Source: Malachius bipustulatus (lineage: Eukaryota; Arthropoda; Insecta; Coleoptera; Melyridae). From it: a stretch of 64,000 nt of DNA. The stretch covers positions 4,348,268-4,412,267 of the forward strand of contig OU342639.1 of NCBI GenBank assembly GCA_910589415.1. Direction: 5' to 3'. Positions 1 to 11,829 of the stretch are shown here, in pieces. Every line of letters starts with the position of its first letter. Position 1 is the first letter of the stretch. The notes under the pieces were generated by a model. That model searched no databases. It saw only the letters and a list, made by a program, of their open reading frames with translations, and was not told where the DNA came from. Both the position numbers and the translations under genes were made by a program.

Positions 1-1135
1 AAAACATTTTTTTTACATCCTCTATCTCGAAAAAGGTACCTTTACCGTTTGAGGATCCATGAATCACATATATCTTTCATTTTCCAACACATCTTTTGAA
101 ACATCCCATATATGTCCTGTATATAGGGTGCTTACCTGCAAAATTCTTAGGAGAATACAAGGGGGGGTCAAAATAAACCTAAGTCTGTTGTGAAAAAAAA
201 ACATTTCAGCTCCCTAGATTTAAAACTGTTACCAGAAACCGTGCTTCATACACACTTTTTTTTGTAAATTTGAAAATCCTGTAGAAATAGCGTGGCTTTA
301 TAGGAATTTTTTTTAATGAAAAATCAACTTCAACCCAAAGTTTAAAAGAGTAAAAAATTTATTTCACTAATGTTGAAAGATATAGCTACAGGGCGTTTTA
401 AAATTTTAGAGGAATAAACATCATGTAAAAAAAATTCGAATATCTCCGCCATTTTTTTTATTTGCTTCTTGCAAATTTTATTGCATTTACTCAAATTTCA
501 AATAATTTTCTTCCAATCTTGTTAACTTGGTTTAAAAGCCTTTTTTCTGTCTTGCTTATACAGGGGTTAAAAAAATAGTTGTTTTTTCTAAAATTGAAAA
601 GGCCGCCATTTTGAAACAGCTCAACCGATTTTACTCAAATTCAATAGGTACCAGACCACTTCTTGTCGATATCTTTATCCCCACAACAACTGCAGCCCCT
701 TTGATTGTAAATTGCGACCAGAAACCGTGCCTCATGGACCGGATTTTTGAAAGGACACCTGTAAAGTGTAATGCGAGTTTTTGATATTTTTTCAACGAAA
801 ATTTAAATGTCATTTTAAAGTTTTACATGGATCCAAAATTTCGTTCACTAATCTTGAAAGGTAAAGCTACAGGGGCGTTTTTTAAATCCAAAATTTCCGA
901 TGTTGGAGAAATATATCGTGGGCAGGTGAATTTTAGAAAACCCCTTTTTCGTGATCTGGAGGTCATGACCCGGTGGACATTTGATGAGTTTGGGTGATTT
1001 TTGGAAAGTGATGTCCTCGATAAAATTTAATAAAAAAAAATACACTAAAACCCGTCGATTTTTGGTTTTAAATTGTCAATTTTTTCGCAGCCCATACTCA
1101 TCAAGAATTTTTCTACCCCTCTGAAATTTTTGAGT
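1..1135. repeat. Diverged dispersed repeat, inverted relative to 26690-27290
   Basis: No gene is visible. Bases 440-1000 match 26790-27290 in reverse complement over several hundred bases; shared landmarks are GCGACCAGAAACC, CTCAAATTTCAAATAA and GGTAAAGCTACAGG. Two weaker internal copies (about 180-440 and 600-900) share the 'cagaaaccgtgc' and 'agctacaggg' blocks, so the unit was itself duplicated. There is no coding capacity. It is probably an old non-autonomous element of unknown class. Confidence 0.6.
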
Positions 1136-1231
1136 GTAAAGAATGTAGTCAATGTAATATATTAATCTAACTTCATTTGAAAGGTTTTAATTAAATTCTC
1201 TATCCAGGAGTCAGAAACTTTTTGGATTTCG

Positions 1232-1740
1232 ATTAATATTTAGGGTCTCTAATGGGGCATTTCCTGGATAGTACATTGTAGGGGGCAATTCGAACAGCAC
1301 AGAAAAGTAATAAAAAAAAACATTTCTCGTAAATTGACCGAGATATGAAGAGGTAAAGTTGAGGACTCAACTTCTTTAATATTGACAGTTTTAATCAAAA
1401 ATTTGTTTGCTTAAAATAAAACAGAGACTACGGCCTCTAGTCTTTCAAATGACAAAAAAATTGTTAAGAGCATGGTTAGTATTTATATGCAACTAAATTA
1501 ACTTTTCAAATTTTTTTTCATTGGTGGAATACCAGAAAACTGAAATTAATTTCTTGTATCTAAATTTAAACATTGCTTTAAAAAAATTCTTTATTAAAGA
1601 AGAACTGTCAATATTAAAGAAGTTGACTTCTCAAGAAATGTTTTTTTACTATTTTTCCCAATCTGCTAGAATTGCCCGCTACAAAGTACCTACTGTTGAG
1701 GAAATCCATCATTATTAAAGACTCGCCCTGGATAATATTT
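1232..1740. repeat. Foldback (inverted-repeat) element
   Basis: The arms 1232-1390 and 1600-1740 are diverged reverse complements. The best block is AACTTCTTTAATATTGACAG near 1370, mirrored near 1605; outer blocks include GGGGCAATTC versus GCGGGCAATTC and CATTTCCTGGAT versus GGATTTCCTC. About 210 bp of AT-rich spacer separates them. No transposase is present. It looks like an old MITE or foldback element; ends and target duplication were not resolved. Confidence 0.6.
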
Positions 1741-2291
1741 TATTTATTAATTTAATTTTTTTACTGAACTACTTACCTTGAAGTTCATATTGGATAATGA
1801 AAACTGATTGTATTTGTATTTCAATATACGATTCATGAGAAACTTCAGCTTTGAAACGGAATTGTCATTTCTTATCAAGTGAAAAATGTTTTTTTTTTCT
1901 AAACTTGACCACTCTTAATTTATGCATAATAAAATATAATTAAATTTGCACTTGAATTTTGTGATAATTCCTACAGTTTGATAATTAAAACTGTCCGATT
2001 TTTATAAGAAGGCGATAGGTAAGGCGTGAATTGCGCATCTTGCGAGCTTTGTTCACAGCCACTAAGCATTTACGTGTTCGATGAACGGCGGAGATACTCT
2101 TATCAGCATTATCTGGTTGGTTGTTTTTGTAACGTGGGCACCGACTACCATTGTTGTTATTGGACGGCAAATATTTATTTCATCCCAACCCTGTGCAAGC
2201 TGATGGGAGACCCAGTTCACCTGGTGGGAATGGAGTTACGAGTTTTGCTGATCAGCATAGTAAACTCAAGAATTCTGTGAAGGATACTGTT

Positions 2292-2511
2292 TTAAAATTT
2301 ATGTTTTCAACCCTTACTTTGTAGAATCTCTGCATACTTATTGATGATGAATAAAACACTAATTATTTATAAAATTCTACCGTATATTGATGGATAATAG
2401 AAACGTTACACGTGTTTCACTACTTTTCATGTAGCATCTTCAGACGTATGTAAATAAAATTATTGATATAGTACAATTTTATAAAACATTAGTGTTTTAC
2501 TCATCATCAAT
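2292..2511. mobile_element. 220-bp insert in ORF1 of element A, 12-bp target duplication
   Basis: AAGGATACTGTT occurs at 2280-2291 and again at 2512-2523. Removing 2292-2511 plus one copy rejoins the A ORF1 frame exactly (SVKDTV continues as GVKAG). The insert contains an inverted repeat (2337-2376 versus 2474-2513) and a hammerhead-like motif on the minus strand. The class is unknown; length, variable duplication size and motif recall short retroelements linked to Penelope-type elements, but this is inference. Confidence 0.7.
2400..2450 (-). ncRNA. Hammerhead ribozyme-like motif
   Basis: Read on the minus strand, the segment has ACGT, then CTGAAGA, then a stem-loop (GCTAC / GTAGT around ATGAAAA), then GAA, then ACACGTGT, an A, and ACGT. 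This is the order expected of a type I hammerhead: stem I, CUGANGA core, stem II, GAA core, minimal stem III, cleavage-site residue, stem I return strand. Stem III is only 2 bp with a 4-base loop and stem I is 4 bp, so activity is uncertain. Hammerheads with tiny stem III are known from Penelope-like elements and retrozymes. Confidence 0.4.
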
Positions 2512-3362
2512 AAGGATACTGTTGGTGTCAAGGCAGGTCGGGCGGGTTTGATGAAGCCTGAAACTAAGGTTGTGTCTCCAGTGGCATCTACTCAGTTGCT
2601 AATTAAGAGCGAGATGGGGGCCGGTGTAGCGAACTCTGTTCAGCAGATGGTTCGGAACAAGTCAGCTATTGTAAACCTTACAGAAGACCTAGAAATGAGT
2701 CAATCCGGTGGGAGCTTAGAAAATAAATCTGAGCTGACTCAGGAAGCAGACGGTTTCACAAAAGTGAAGCAACGCAGAAACCGAGCTCAATTAGATAAGT
2801 CGAGGCTCAACACAAAGTACGCAACTGGTGACAGCAAGAAGAGTTCTAAAATTTCTGGCGCTGGCTGTATGTGGGCCGAATATCTGGTGAGGATGGTGAC
2901 GGTGGAGGATATAAGGGAATACTTGCAGGATCTGAGCAGTGAGGTGGGCTTTGCGGATATAACAGTCAACAAATTGAACACACAGGGTAACAACTCCGCT
3001 TTTAGTATAGGCCTTCCAACTGACCAGCTTTACGAGAGGGTGTCTGATGTTCAATTCTGACCTAATGATGTAGCTCTCAGAGAGTTTAACTTACAAAGGA
3101 CTTTTTTTCAGCAGAGAAGGCAGCAGACGCAAAGTTAATTCGTGGTCATCCTGCTGGTGTCATTCATCATAATCTGCAGTCGATCGGGAACTCTGTCAAT
3201 GAATTAAATTTTGTGTTACAGCAGCATCCAGAATTCTTATTCATAACAGAACACTGGAAATCCCAAAGCCAGCTGGAGAATTATGGAGTAGAGAATTTCT
3301 GTCTTGTCTCTAGTGTATGCCGTGAAGCAGGTAAACATGGTGGGAGTGCTGTGTATATATTA

Positions 3363-4726
3363 TGTAACGTCTCTCCTTTTTTTTTGGAGAGGACGTCTTA
3401 ATTATTTGGTTAATTTGGTAATTAACCTTCAGACGGGATATTTGGGTGGATTTACACAAATGATACACAATATCAAAACATAAAACGTAAATTTATTATC
3501 TTCTTAAAATGTAGTAAATGAAAAATTATTATGCTCAAGCTTATCGTGAACGCCCGGTATATAACTTCCCGGCCCAGCATCCAGTAAAAAACGGTGCCCC
3601 GTCTACCGCTTGCCGGTAATGCTGGTTCTGTGGCAGTAGGTCTAGGAGGACGAGTTTTTGCGATCTTATCGATTAACTGGAAAATAAAATGTTAGCTATG
3701 GCAATGAGACGACAATGGATTAAATGATTTTACTATTATTTTTATCGCGTCGATAAAAGAATGAGAAACAAACAGAATAAAACTGTTGATTAATATTATT
3801 TACATGAAATTTGGGACAATCTGAATTTATAAAGAATTCCCTTTCTATTTACATGAGCAATTGGTTTAATAAATTAGCTCGGGGGAAAACTTCACATGAA
3901 ATGACCGAGGGTTTTCTTATTAAATGACTGAATAGGCGTCTTCTATTACGTAGCGGTCAATTCTCGCTCGCAATCGAAGGTTGGCCTTCTACGTGTCTGG
4001 CTAACTCGTCGAGTCAATACTTCGGCACGTTAGGAAGCCACAGGGGATGATACGCTTACTCAGAACAATAATTGGACCAGGGACACGAATCAATTCTTCG
4101 CGTCACCTCTGGGTCCATGTTCGAGATTCTGATAAGCTTTAGGGGGTGATGAAAGAGTATCCATTCTACTTTCTCGCGTTATCCCAACTTGACTTCTGGT
4201 CAATACCCAGGCTTCGCATTGGGGAGGTTAAGGCGTGAGCTTGGAAGAATCAATTCTTCCTCTTCGCTCTAGGAGAAGTCCCGATCAGTACTCGGGGCCT
4301 CCGGGAAAGGGGGTTGAGCTATAGATGGCGGACCGGCTATCCTAGATCAGTTCTCTAGGAAGGCCAGCTACCATCTGCTACTGTTCCATCAATTTCCGCC
4401 CCTTTATATAGGTACCGGACGTAAACAACAACAACTTCTTATCTTGTTTGCCTCTCGGCTTCGCATTTATCTGCTTGAATTTAATATTTTAATATTTCTC
4501 GCTGAATTGTGTCTTGTTTTCCGTTCCTTCTTAGAGGCACTTTCTGTAAACAACAACAGATTGTTTAACAGACATAAAAAACATCCCTTATCTTGTTGTC
4601 GCCGATTTACCTGCTTGGATTTTAATATTTTAGTGCTTGAATAATTCCTAATTGATTTCTTCCCGCCTTTCGTGGGAATAATATTTTATTTATATGAAGG
4701 CGTCGCGACGTAACTGTAACGTCACA
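3363..4726 (-). mobile_element. Solo LTR, about 1.36 kb, inserted in element A
   Basis: The ends are TGTAACGTC and GACGTTACAGTT's complement (GTAACGTCACA), that is TG...CA in the minus reading, flanked on both sides by ATTA (3359-3362 and 4727-4730). On the minus strand there is a TATA-like CTATATAAAGG near 4402 and an AATAAA-type region near 3490. It shares terminal sequence (TGTGACGTTAC start, GACGTTACA end) and layout with the LTR at 30578-32002, which lies in the opposite orientation. No internal retroviral-type genes remain, so it is a solo LTR left by recombination. The 4-bp duplication fits Gypsy-like elements. Confidence 0.8.
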
Positions 4727-6418
4727 ATTAGGAATGACGCGCAGGGTCATTAAAAGAATAATTTAACTCATCTGTCCCTGTTGGGTGAATGTGAATGCTC
4801 AGCAGCACTTTGCAATGTACATAGCAGGATCCCAGTTTGTGGTTTTGTCAGTATACAGACCAACATCTTTTTGCAAAAAATGGAAGAGATCCTTTCAGCT
4901 TTAAGTGGTGCTGTCAGTGAAAATACAGCGGTACTTATCGTTGGCGATTTCAATATAGAACTTCTTGAAGAAAATAAAGATGGTTTGGATTTAGTTTCGC
5001 TATTTCAGTCATTTAATTTATTTCAAACGATTTGAACATACGATTAGACAATAGTTTGTGCTATGCCTTGTTTTTACACGCCATGATATCGGATCACACG
5101 GCCCAAAAACTCAGTTTCTATGTTGAAAACAGTGATGGTTGCGTTTCACAATATAAGAGAATTTTCAGAGATTACAATAAAAGTAAATTTATACATGAGC
5201 TTTCTTTGCTTGATTGGGAGTGTATGCATTCAGTCTTCAGATGTTAACCAACAATGGAACCTGTTCATGAAGTATTTCCTTATGACTTTTTAATGATTCT
5301 TTTCCACTCCGCAAAATTGGGCAGAGTAATAAAGCAAAAAGCAAACAAGCGAAATGCCAATGATCCAGTCATAGTGGCGTGCAGAAAGAGGAAAAAGTGT
5401 AGATGCTAGATTCACGCAGGTTTACAATGACACTAAAAAACAGTATAATATTTTGCTGGTTAACAACAGGTGTTTGCACTTTCAAAGTAGATTGATGGCA
5501 TCAGACAATAAGTCTAAATGTGCCTGGAATATTATAAATGAGATTGAAGGTAATAAAACATCACATAGAGATATACCTATACAGGGTGAAGCAAAAGCTG
5601 TGGCGGATGGTTTCAATGATTTTTTGATTTCTAATGTTTCAAACCAGGTGTTGAATTTGCAGACACTTCCATTTGATGCTAGTATGCCTTGTAATGACAC
5701 ATCTATGTTTGTGAAACCGACTAGTTCTCAAGAGGTGGTTAACATAGCAAACGCTCTTAAGAACAAAATGTCTAGTGGCATTGATGAGATTCCGACAGGG
5801 ATCTTAAAACTGTCTATCCCCATAGTCGCAGAAATCATATGGTACATAATCAATAACTCCTTACAGTACGGGATATTTCCTGACACGCTCAAGATAGCAC
5901 AGATTATGCCATTATATAAAAAGGGGGACAGTTCATCAATGGAAAGCTACAGGCAAGATATGGTATAAGAGGAGTAGCACTGCGGTGGGTGAGATCTTAC
6001 CTTCTGGATAGAAAGCAAGCTGTTCTGATATTTAAAGATGGGACTAGGACTTTATCTAGTTTACAAGCTCTGGAAATGGGAGTTCCCCAAGGCAGTCTGA
6101 TGGGTCCTGTGCTCTTCATCTTGTATGTTAATGATTTATGTGAAGCTGCCTCTGTGGACGGTGTGACTATGAAAAGTTACGCTGATGACACAAGCTTGTT
6201 AATTGGGGGTGATACGTTGCTAAATACACTAAAGAGGGCTGGTGATGCAGTAGATAAAACTAGCAGTTATTTTAGAAACTCTAGACTCATTTTGGATAAA
6301 GAGAAAACAGTTTTGGTGATATTTAGAACAAAACAGTCTACGATTAGAGCACCAGAAAAGCTCACCGTCAATGGATTCACTTATACTGTTTCAAGCAATA
6401 CGAAGTTTTTGTGGTTAT
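4727..6418 (+). mobile_element. Non-LTR retrotransposon A, segment 2 (endonuclease end and reverse transcriptase, decayed)
   Basis: The endonuclease continues with VLIVGDFNIELL (about 4930) and ISDHTAQ (about 5085). The linker and RT follow: MSSGIDEIPTGILK, FPDTLKIAQIMPLYKKGDSSS (5770-5950), then a deletion, then SYLLDRKQ, GVPQGSLMGPVLFILYVNDL and YADDTSLL (5990-6210). The palm ends with KFLW at 6418, where element D begins. Frames shift at about 4790, 5035, 5250-5450 and 5968, and part of the fingers is missing, so this copy is dead. The last part of the protein is found again near 21650. Confidence 0.8.
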
Positions 6419-8856
6419 AAGCGTAATGATCGCATATAAAGCAAATTTTAGTCCCAAGGTGTCTAGAAGCAAAATTTGGGTGACAATCATTCTATGAACT
6501 ATATTTAATCATGATCTTGGAGTGTACCACCTTTTTTAAGAATCTAAACATCGTATATATTTCAGAAGTTTTTAATATTAGCTAAAACATTCAGTAGTTG
6601 TCATTTCGGTAATTGTCCCAGAGCCATGTTGTATAATAATCTAGACATCCAAAAACTCATTATCTGTATCTTTTGTAAATTTTAGTAGTTGTTACATATT
6701 TAGTATATACCGATCTTCAAAATATATAATCACAATGTAAAATAACACTATATCTTAACATACATACTTACGATTATTTTTCAACAGTCCCACAAATTCA
6801 AAGTCATTTCGGTAACATTTTCTATTCATAAGTCCCCCAATGTTAGAACAACCTTGGCTAGTCAGTGCGCATGTGAGTTAACTGAGTTGAAACATAGTGG
6901 TGACAGAAGCAACAGGTAAGTGTTCATAAATATTACCAGTTTTTTTCAAAAAATTTATCAATAGCATAAAAGTAATGAGTACCTTTACCCTGTGTCATTA
7001 GGGTAATGCAAAAAACTAGGGTGCATAATTTTTTTTTGGTAATTTAAGTAACAATATTGTGTTCAATGCTACCATAGTATAATAACCTCAAAATATAATC
7101 AAGATAGTGAATATGCATTTCAAGGACTGAATATTGTAAAGGATATTAAATAGTCATTTCGGTAATTTAGGAGTTACTGGAATGATTTATCATTACCGAA
7201 ATGACACATAGTCTATATTTATTATATATTATTGTTGGTGTTTCGTTTTATTAATGAAATTTGATATTCAGATAAATGGACAAGCATTCTGACACAGTTG
7301 GTACACCTCGTACAATTAAGAAAAAGTTAAAAAATGAAGAACGTAGAAGAGAGCAAGAGTGCAAAAACATAGAGCAAATCTGACTGCAGAGCAACTAGAT
7401 GAAAAAAGAAGGAAAGATCGCGAAAGATATCAGCAAAAGAAGCAGCAAGGATTGATAAAGTCAATTTCTGAATGTTCGAAAAAAGAAAAAAAAATCCAAG
7501 AGAAAACTGTGGAAGGATGCTACCGCTAGGTATAGAGAAAAATTGAAAATCCAGCAATGTGAAGCCAGATTCATGGAAACTGCTACGTCACCACAATCTG
7601 ATGGAGAGAATTTTGAAAGGAGAACTCTAACACCAGAATTAATAAGAATGAAAACTCCGTCAACAAAAGAGTTATCGGGGAAAAGGAAAGTAAAAAAGGA
7701 TAGAGCAAAAGCTCATCGGAGGTTACGGAATGCTGAAACTAAAATAAAGTCATTGACAAAAAGTGTGGAAAAATACAGAAAAAAGTTATATAGATTAAAC
7801 AAGAAAAATCTTGCACATAAAGACTCACCGAAAACCAAAGTTGAACACTTGCATGAGCGTTACGGAAAATGTAAGGAAAAAATTACTTTTTAGTGAAACA
7901 ATAAAAGCAGAACTGCTTCAGAATTCTCAAAATGCTGAAGATTCAAGAGATAAACAGATAATAGCCAATTAAAGCAAAAGAAATTATATCCTACCGAATT
8001 CATAAAAAGCAGAGAGACAATCTGAAACTCAAGCAATATGAGAGAAAATGTAGAAACGAGAGAAAAACTATAGCCGTTCAAAAACAAATTCAGACTTTTC
8101 TGGAAAGGAATGATAATTCCAAAATGTGTCCCAGCAAGAAGGATTTTATTAGGAAAGGCAAAATTACAAAGCAGAAAAGACTTTTACAAGAATCTTTGTA
8201 TAATTTGCGTAGGAAATTTATTGAAGATAATAAGCACTTTAAAATTTCTTATCGTACATTTCGCCGCCACAAGCCATTCTGGATAGTCTCTCCTAAGAGT
8301 AGTGACAGAGAAACTTGTGCGTGCATCAAGCATTCCAATATAAATCTTATAGTTAAGAAACTATTTGGACATCAATTGTTAAATACTCATAATGTTAATG
8401 AATTAGTTGATTCCTTGGTTTGCAATTCCGGTGGTAAGAACTGTATGTTTGGATTATGTTTTTCTTGTAAAAATAATAAATGTAAGATTCTCTTGACCAA
8501 GTGCACGACCTAAGTAAAATGATTACTTACCAGCAATGGGAAAGTGTAGCAGAAAAACGAACAATTAAAAATGAAATAAAAATGATCAAAAGAACTGTGA
8601 AGCTAGAAAGGCAATGTACCATATTAAATCTGTTTCAAAAATTAAATATTCAATTAATATCATTTAAAAAACATTAGCTTCATAATGAACCACCAAATGA
8701 AACAGATTCAAGAAAAGAAAAAGTCCCTTACTTCTGAAGAAATTATCATTCAAATTGACTTTTCTGAAAATTATGTAGCTAAATATTCCACTGAAATACA
8801 AGCAGTTCATTTTGGTGTTTCAAAGAGGCAGATTTCTTTGCATACAAGGCTATATT
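6419..8856 (+). mobile_element. DNA transposon-like element D, segment 1 (5' part and N-terminal half of transposase-like gene)
   Basis: After about 850 bp without coding capacity (6419-7275), a broken gene starts at ATG 7276 and runs in several frames to 8856. Seen in order: a lysine/arginine-rich coiled-coil N-terminus (7276-7890), a central block with RKFIEDN, FRRHKPFWIVSPKSSDRETC and CIKHSNI followed by a cysteine cluster (8124-8510), then IQIDFSENYVAKYS and HFGVSKRQISLHT (8745-8845). The D-F-S-E-N-Y site looks like the first acidic residue of a DDE nuclease fold. I recognise this as a gene family repeated in many invertebrate genomes but cannot name its superfamily. Element B interrupts it at 8856; the frame resumes at 18995. 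Confidence 0.65.
6598..7205. repeat. Left subterminal motif cluster of element D (GTCATTTCGGTAATG type)
   Basis: The motif GTCATTTCGGTAA occurs near 6600, 6800 and 7150 in plus and near 7190 in minus, with a weaker relative near 6980. The same motif is clustered at 21405-21485, close to the other end of element D. Repeats near both ends of one element suggest transposase binding sites. Confidence 0.6.
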
Positions 8857-9897
8857 CATCATCATGTCGCCGAGTAGTGCAGACGTGCATTTTAGGTGCT
8901 CAGTTTGTAAGGTTGATTTTGATGATAGTGAAGGTTATTTATGTTGTGCTGGCTTGTGTGATTTTAAAAGCCACTTCAAGTGTTCTAAAATAAAGACTCA
9001 CGAAATTAAATCATTGGAAAATGTGAGGATAAAGTGGTTTTGTGATAATTGCAGCTATTGCAGTGCAAGTTTACTGGACATGCTGCTATCTATGAAGAAT
9101 GCGATTATTGGTATTCAAGATAAACTTATTAATATGGATGGCAACTTTGCAAAATTTGGAGGTGCTATTGATCATTTGAACCGAGGTGTGGATGAATTAA
9201 GGGTAATTTCGCAGTTGGATAAAACTAAAAATTCATCGTGTACGAGTATACCTGTAGTCGATAAACGCCACGCAGATAAGGCGCCGATAATAAACAGCTT
9301 TGAAACCAAAACAGAAGCAAAAAATAATAATGTCAACATTCCAGCAACTAATACTAGTGATGGGAAAGGCAAAAGTAATGATGGTAAAATAACAATCTCA
9401 GGTTGCATCGGCTGTGAAATTCGCCACAAACAACTCTAAATCAGAGCAGTCAAATAAATCTGAGGAAAGTAACTGGACAAATGTTAAAAATTTTAAAAAT
9501 AAAAGAACCAAAAAGGCAACTAACAATGTAACGGTTATTGGAAACACAAAAATAAACAATAATAATTTAAAAGGGGTTCCAAGAAAAGGTCATATTCATG
9601 TATATAGACTCCAACCCAATACTACTGTCGAAGACTTAATGAATTTTCTGAAACCAAACTATCCCGAAGCAGAATGTGCGAATCTTAAATCAAAACATCC
9701 AGAAAGTTACTCTTCTTTCAGAGTTTCGGTTGATTATGACAACCTCACCAAAATAATGGATCCAAATGCATGGCCTAGTGGAGTTCATGTGTTTACACCA
9801 GTTTAATGGATAAAGGTTTAGAAAACACAATCAGCATCGTGCATCAAAATGTTCAATCGCTGAGTAACAAACTACTTGAATATGAAGTGTTTTTAAG
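8857..9897 (+). mobile_element. Non-LTR retrotransposon B, segment 1 (ORF1 and first codons of ORF2)
   Basis: Element B is inserted in D between copies of TATATT (8851-8856 and 18989-18994). ORF1 begins at ATG 8864: the N-terminus has a cysteine-rich zinc-binding region (CSVC, CCAGLC, CSKI, CDNC) of PHD-like type, then a basic linker. A frameshift near 9415-9435 leads into the second half (9414-9806) with HIHVYRLQPNTTVEDLMNFL, related to ORF1 of A and E. ORF2 starts right after, with VHQNVQSLSNKLLEYEVFL, and is cut at 9897 by element C. The frame is regained at 16147. Confidence 0.8.
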
Positions 9898-10067
9898 GAT
9901 TCGCATGTTGACCACGGTGAAGTCAACACGCTAGCAATTTCGGAATTTTCGTAAGTGAGAAAATTAAACTTGGTGGTATACTAACACTATCCTTGTGTAA
10001 CCTTTTATCTCTCTAGTTAGGTAAGTCAACTTAAAAATATATTTTTTGATTGCTTATCCGGGTAAAA

Positions 10068-11705
10068 TGGGAGAAAACGGAGATGTGGAAGATCGAACCA
10101 AGAAAAAAATTATTGCAAAGTATAGACCTGACAGCTTATCTCCATTTGAAGTATTTATGGAGACAAAAAAAGACGGTAATCTACATATCGGAAAGTACAG
10201 TCGTCTCTCGATGGCAAGAGAGCTTCGAGATAAACGTCCTTCTAATAGGTGATGCGCCGCAGGAACTTTCCAAATTTTAAGTAAATTTTAACAAGATGGC
10301 TGATCTATGACAGTAAATTGAGCAGGAAAAAAACAATAACTTAATTAAATACACGTCAGTGTCAAAGATTTCATTTCATGCAGATTCAATTCTAACTGAT
10401 TTTCTGCGTATTCAGCGTTTCTGTAACTCATCTTAAAATCGGTTAGAATTGAATCTGCATGAAATAAAATCTTTGACACTATTTGACGTGTATTTAATTA
10501 AGTTATTGTTTTGTTTCCTGCTCAATTTACTGTCAAAGGTCAGCCATCTTGTTAAAATTTACTTAAAATGTGGAAAGTTCCTGCGACGCATCACCTATTA
10601 GAAGGACGTTTATCTCGATAACGGTTCGCTCTATCGAAATAAATAAAGAGACATTTTTATGTAAAAAATGTCAAATAAAAAGAAAATTAACCTTAAAAAA
10701 CTGTAAAATTATTATTTTTATTGTTTTCTTTCAAGTGAATGAGGGGGTTATGCCCAAAATAATACAAAATAACACCAAAAATTATCAAAATCGGTCAAGA
10801 AATAAAAAAGTTATTGCAAAAAATTGATTTTCAACCCTCAACTTCAACAGCTAATATCTTTGTAGGGGTGTCTCTGAGGAATTAATTTTATAGATATTTT
10901 TTCATTTATTTTTACGAAATTTACCCAAATCCGGGAGATTGCCCACATATTATGGGACACCCTGTATAAAATCACCTATTGAGATATTGGACATAAAACG
11001 ACTTAACAGACGAACAATCACAGACAGAAAAGATGAAAACGGGAAAAAAATCATCAAATACGAACCAACAACATCGGTATTATTTACATTCCATGGGACA
11101 ACATTACCAAGACACATCAACATTTATAATTTACCAGTCAGAATTAACCCATACATAGCCCCAGTCACGCAATGTTTTTCCTGCCTACTCTACGGCCACA
11201 CAAGTCGACAGTGTAGGGGGAAAAAAGTGCCAAAAATGTGCCGAGATACATGCAGATGAGTATCAGTGCGAAATAATAAAATGTTTTTTCTGTAAGAGCG
11301 ACAAACACAAATCAACTAGCAAAACATGCCCATATGAAAACATATCGTACTTTGAGGCATCAACAAAAATAACCAAAACATACCTCCTGAAACCACAGTT
11401 CAGACTACACCCGTCTGACTTCCCAGCTCTACCTGTCAACAAACCGCCTATTCCTCGCCAATCCCCATCAACTATCATAAAATGCAAACGAACAAGAAGC
11501 ACATTATCACCACCGAAGAAAAAAAGAGAACAAATGCAGGGGGGATATGATGTATCTTTACACCGGTCCTGCCTGGACACCCCAGATGGACGTGAAAGAG
11601 ATAACACAAACCCAAAAATATCAACAACAGAAAAATTTCCAACTCAATCTAAGGAAATGGAACTGAAAATAACAACTCATAAAACAAGCGAACACACTAT
11701 TTAAT
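10068..11705 (+). pseudogene. Gag-like ORF1 of element C, interrupted and frameshifted
   Basis: The N-terminal part starts at ATG 10068 (MGENGDVED) and includes AKYRPDSLSPFEVFMETKK and IGKYSRLSMARELRDKRPSN. A MITE (10249-10964) follows. Deleting it with one TA rejoins the frame as SNIKSPIEIL. The second part has a GTTLPRHINIYNLPVRI block and three zinc knuckles, CFSC...C, CQKC...C and CFFC...C (11170-11330), with a frameshift near 11220, then a basic Pro-rich tail. RNA-binding nucleocapsid-like function is known for this family. Confidence 0.75.
10249..10964. mobile_element. Palindromic MITE inserted in ORF1 of element C
   Basis: The right end is GGGACACCCTG followed by TA, as in the other MITEs here. 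The left junction is deduced from exact frame closure of the host gag ORF with a TA duplication. The first 370 bp form a long hairpin (10225-10405 versus 10435-10619, arms near 185 bp). The left arm overlaps host gag codons by 24 bp, so an inverted copy of host sequence lies inside the insert. The last 345 bp (10620-10964) have no mirror on the left, so the left terminal repeat appears lost. Confidence 0.6.
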
Positions 11706-11829
11706 CAATTTGAAGAAATATTCCAACAGCAACAATCACTCTCTCAGCAATAAAATGAAAATGTAATAACAGATTGTAGTAAATCACAAATCTCTGACAG
11801 TGAACTATCATCATATTGATTTCTAGACA

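Larger units (their letters stand above)
2026..3362 (+). mobile_element. Non-LTR retrotransposon A, segment 1 (ORF1 and start of ORF2, decayed)
   Basis: This is a CR1/Jockey-group retrotransposon in plus orientation. ORF1 remnants run from about 2150 to 3060; the C-terminal half resembles the ORF1 proteins of elements B and E, with an RNA-binding-like region ending in an FFQQR motif just past a stop. ORF2 begins near 3130 with an APE endonuclease start (LQSIGNSVNEL, ITEHW, GKHGGSAVYI). Reading breaks at 2292, where a short insertion sits between 12-bp direct repeats, and at 3363, where a solo LTR is inserted. Removing both restores continuity to the next segment at 4727. The 5' end is not defined. 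Confidence 0.75.

Noticed and set aside
1521..1718. 65-codon plus-strand ORF
   Set aside because: It lies across the loop and right arm of a foldback element, with low-complexity composition and no family resemblance.
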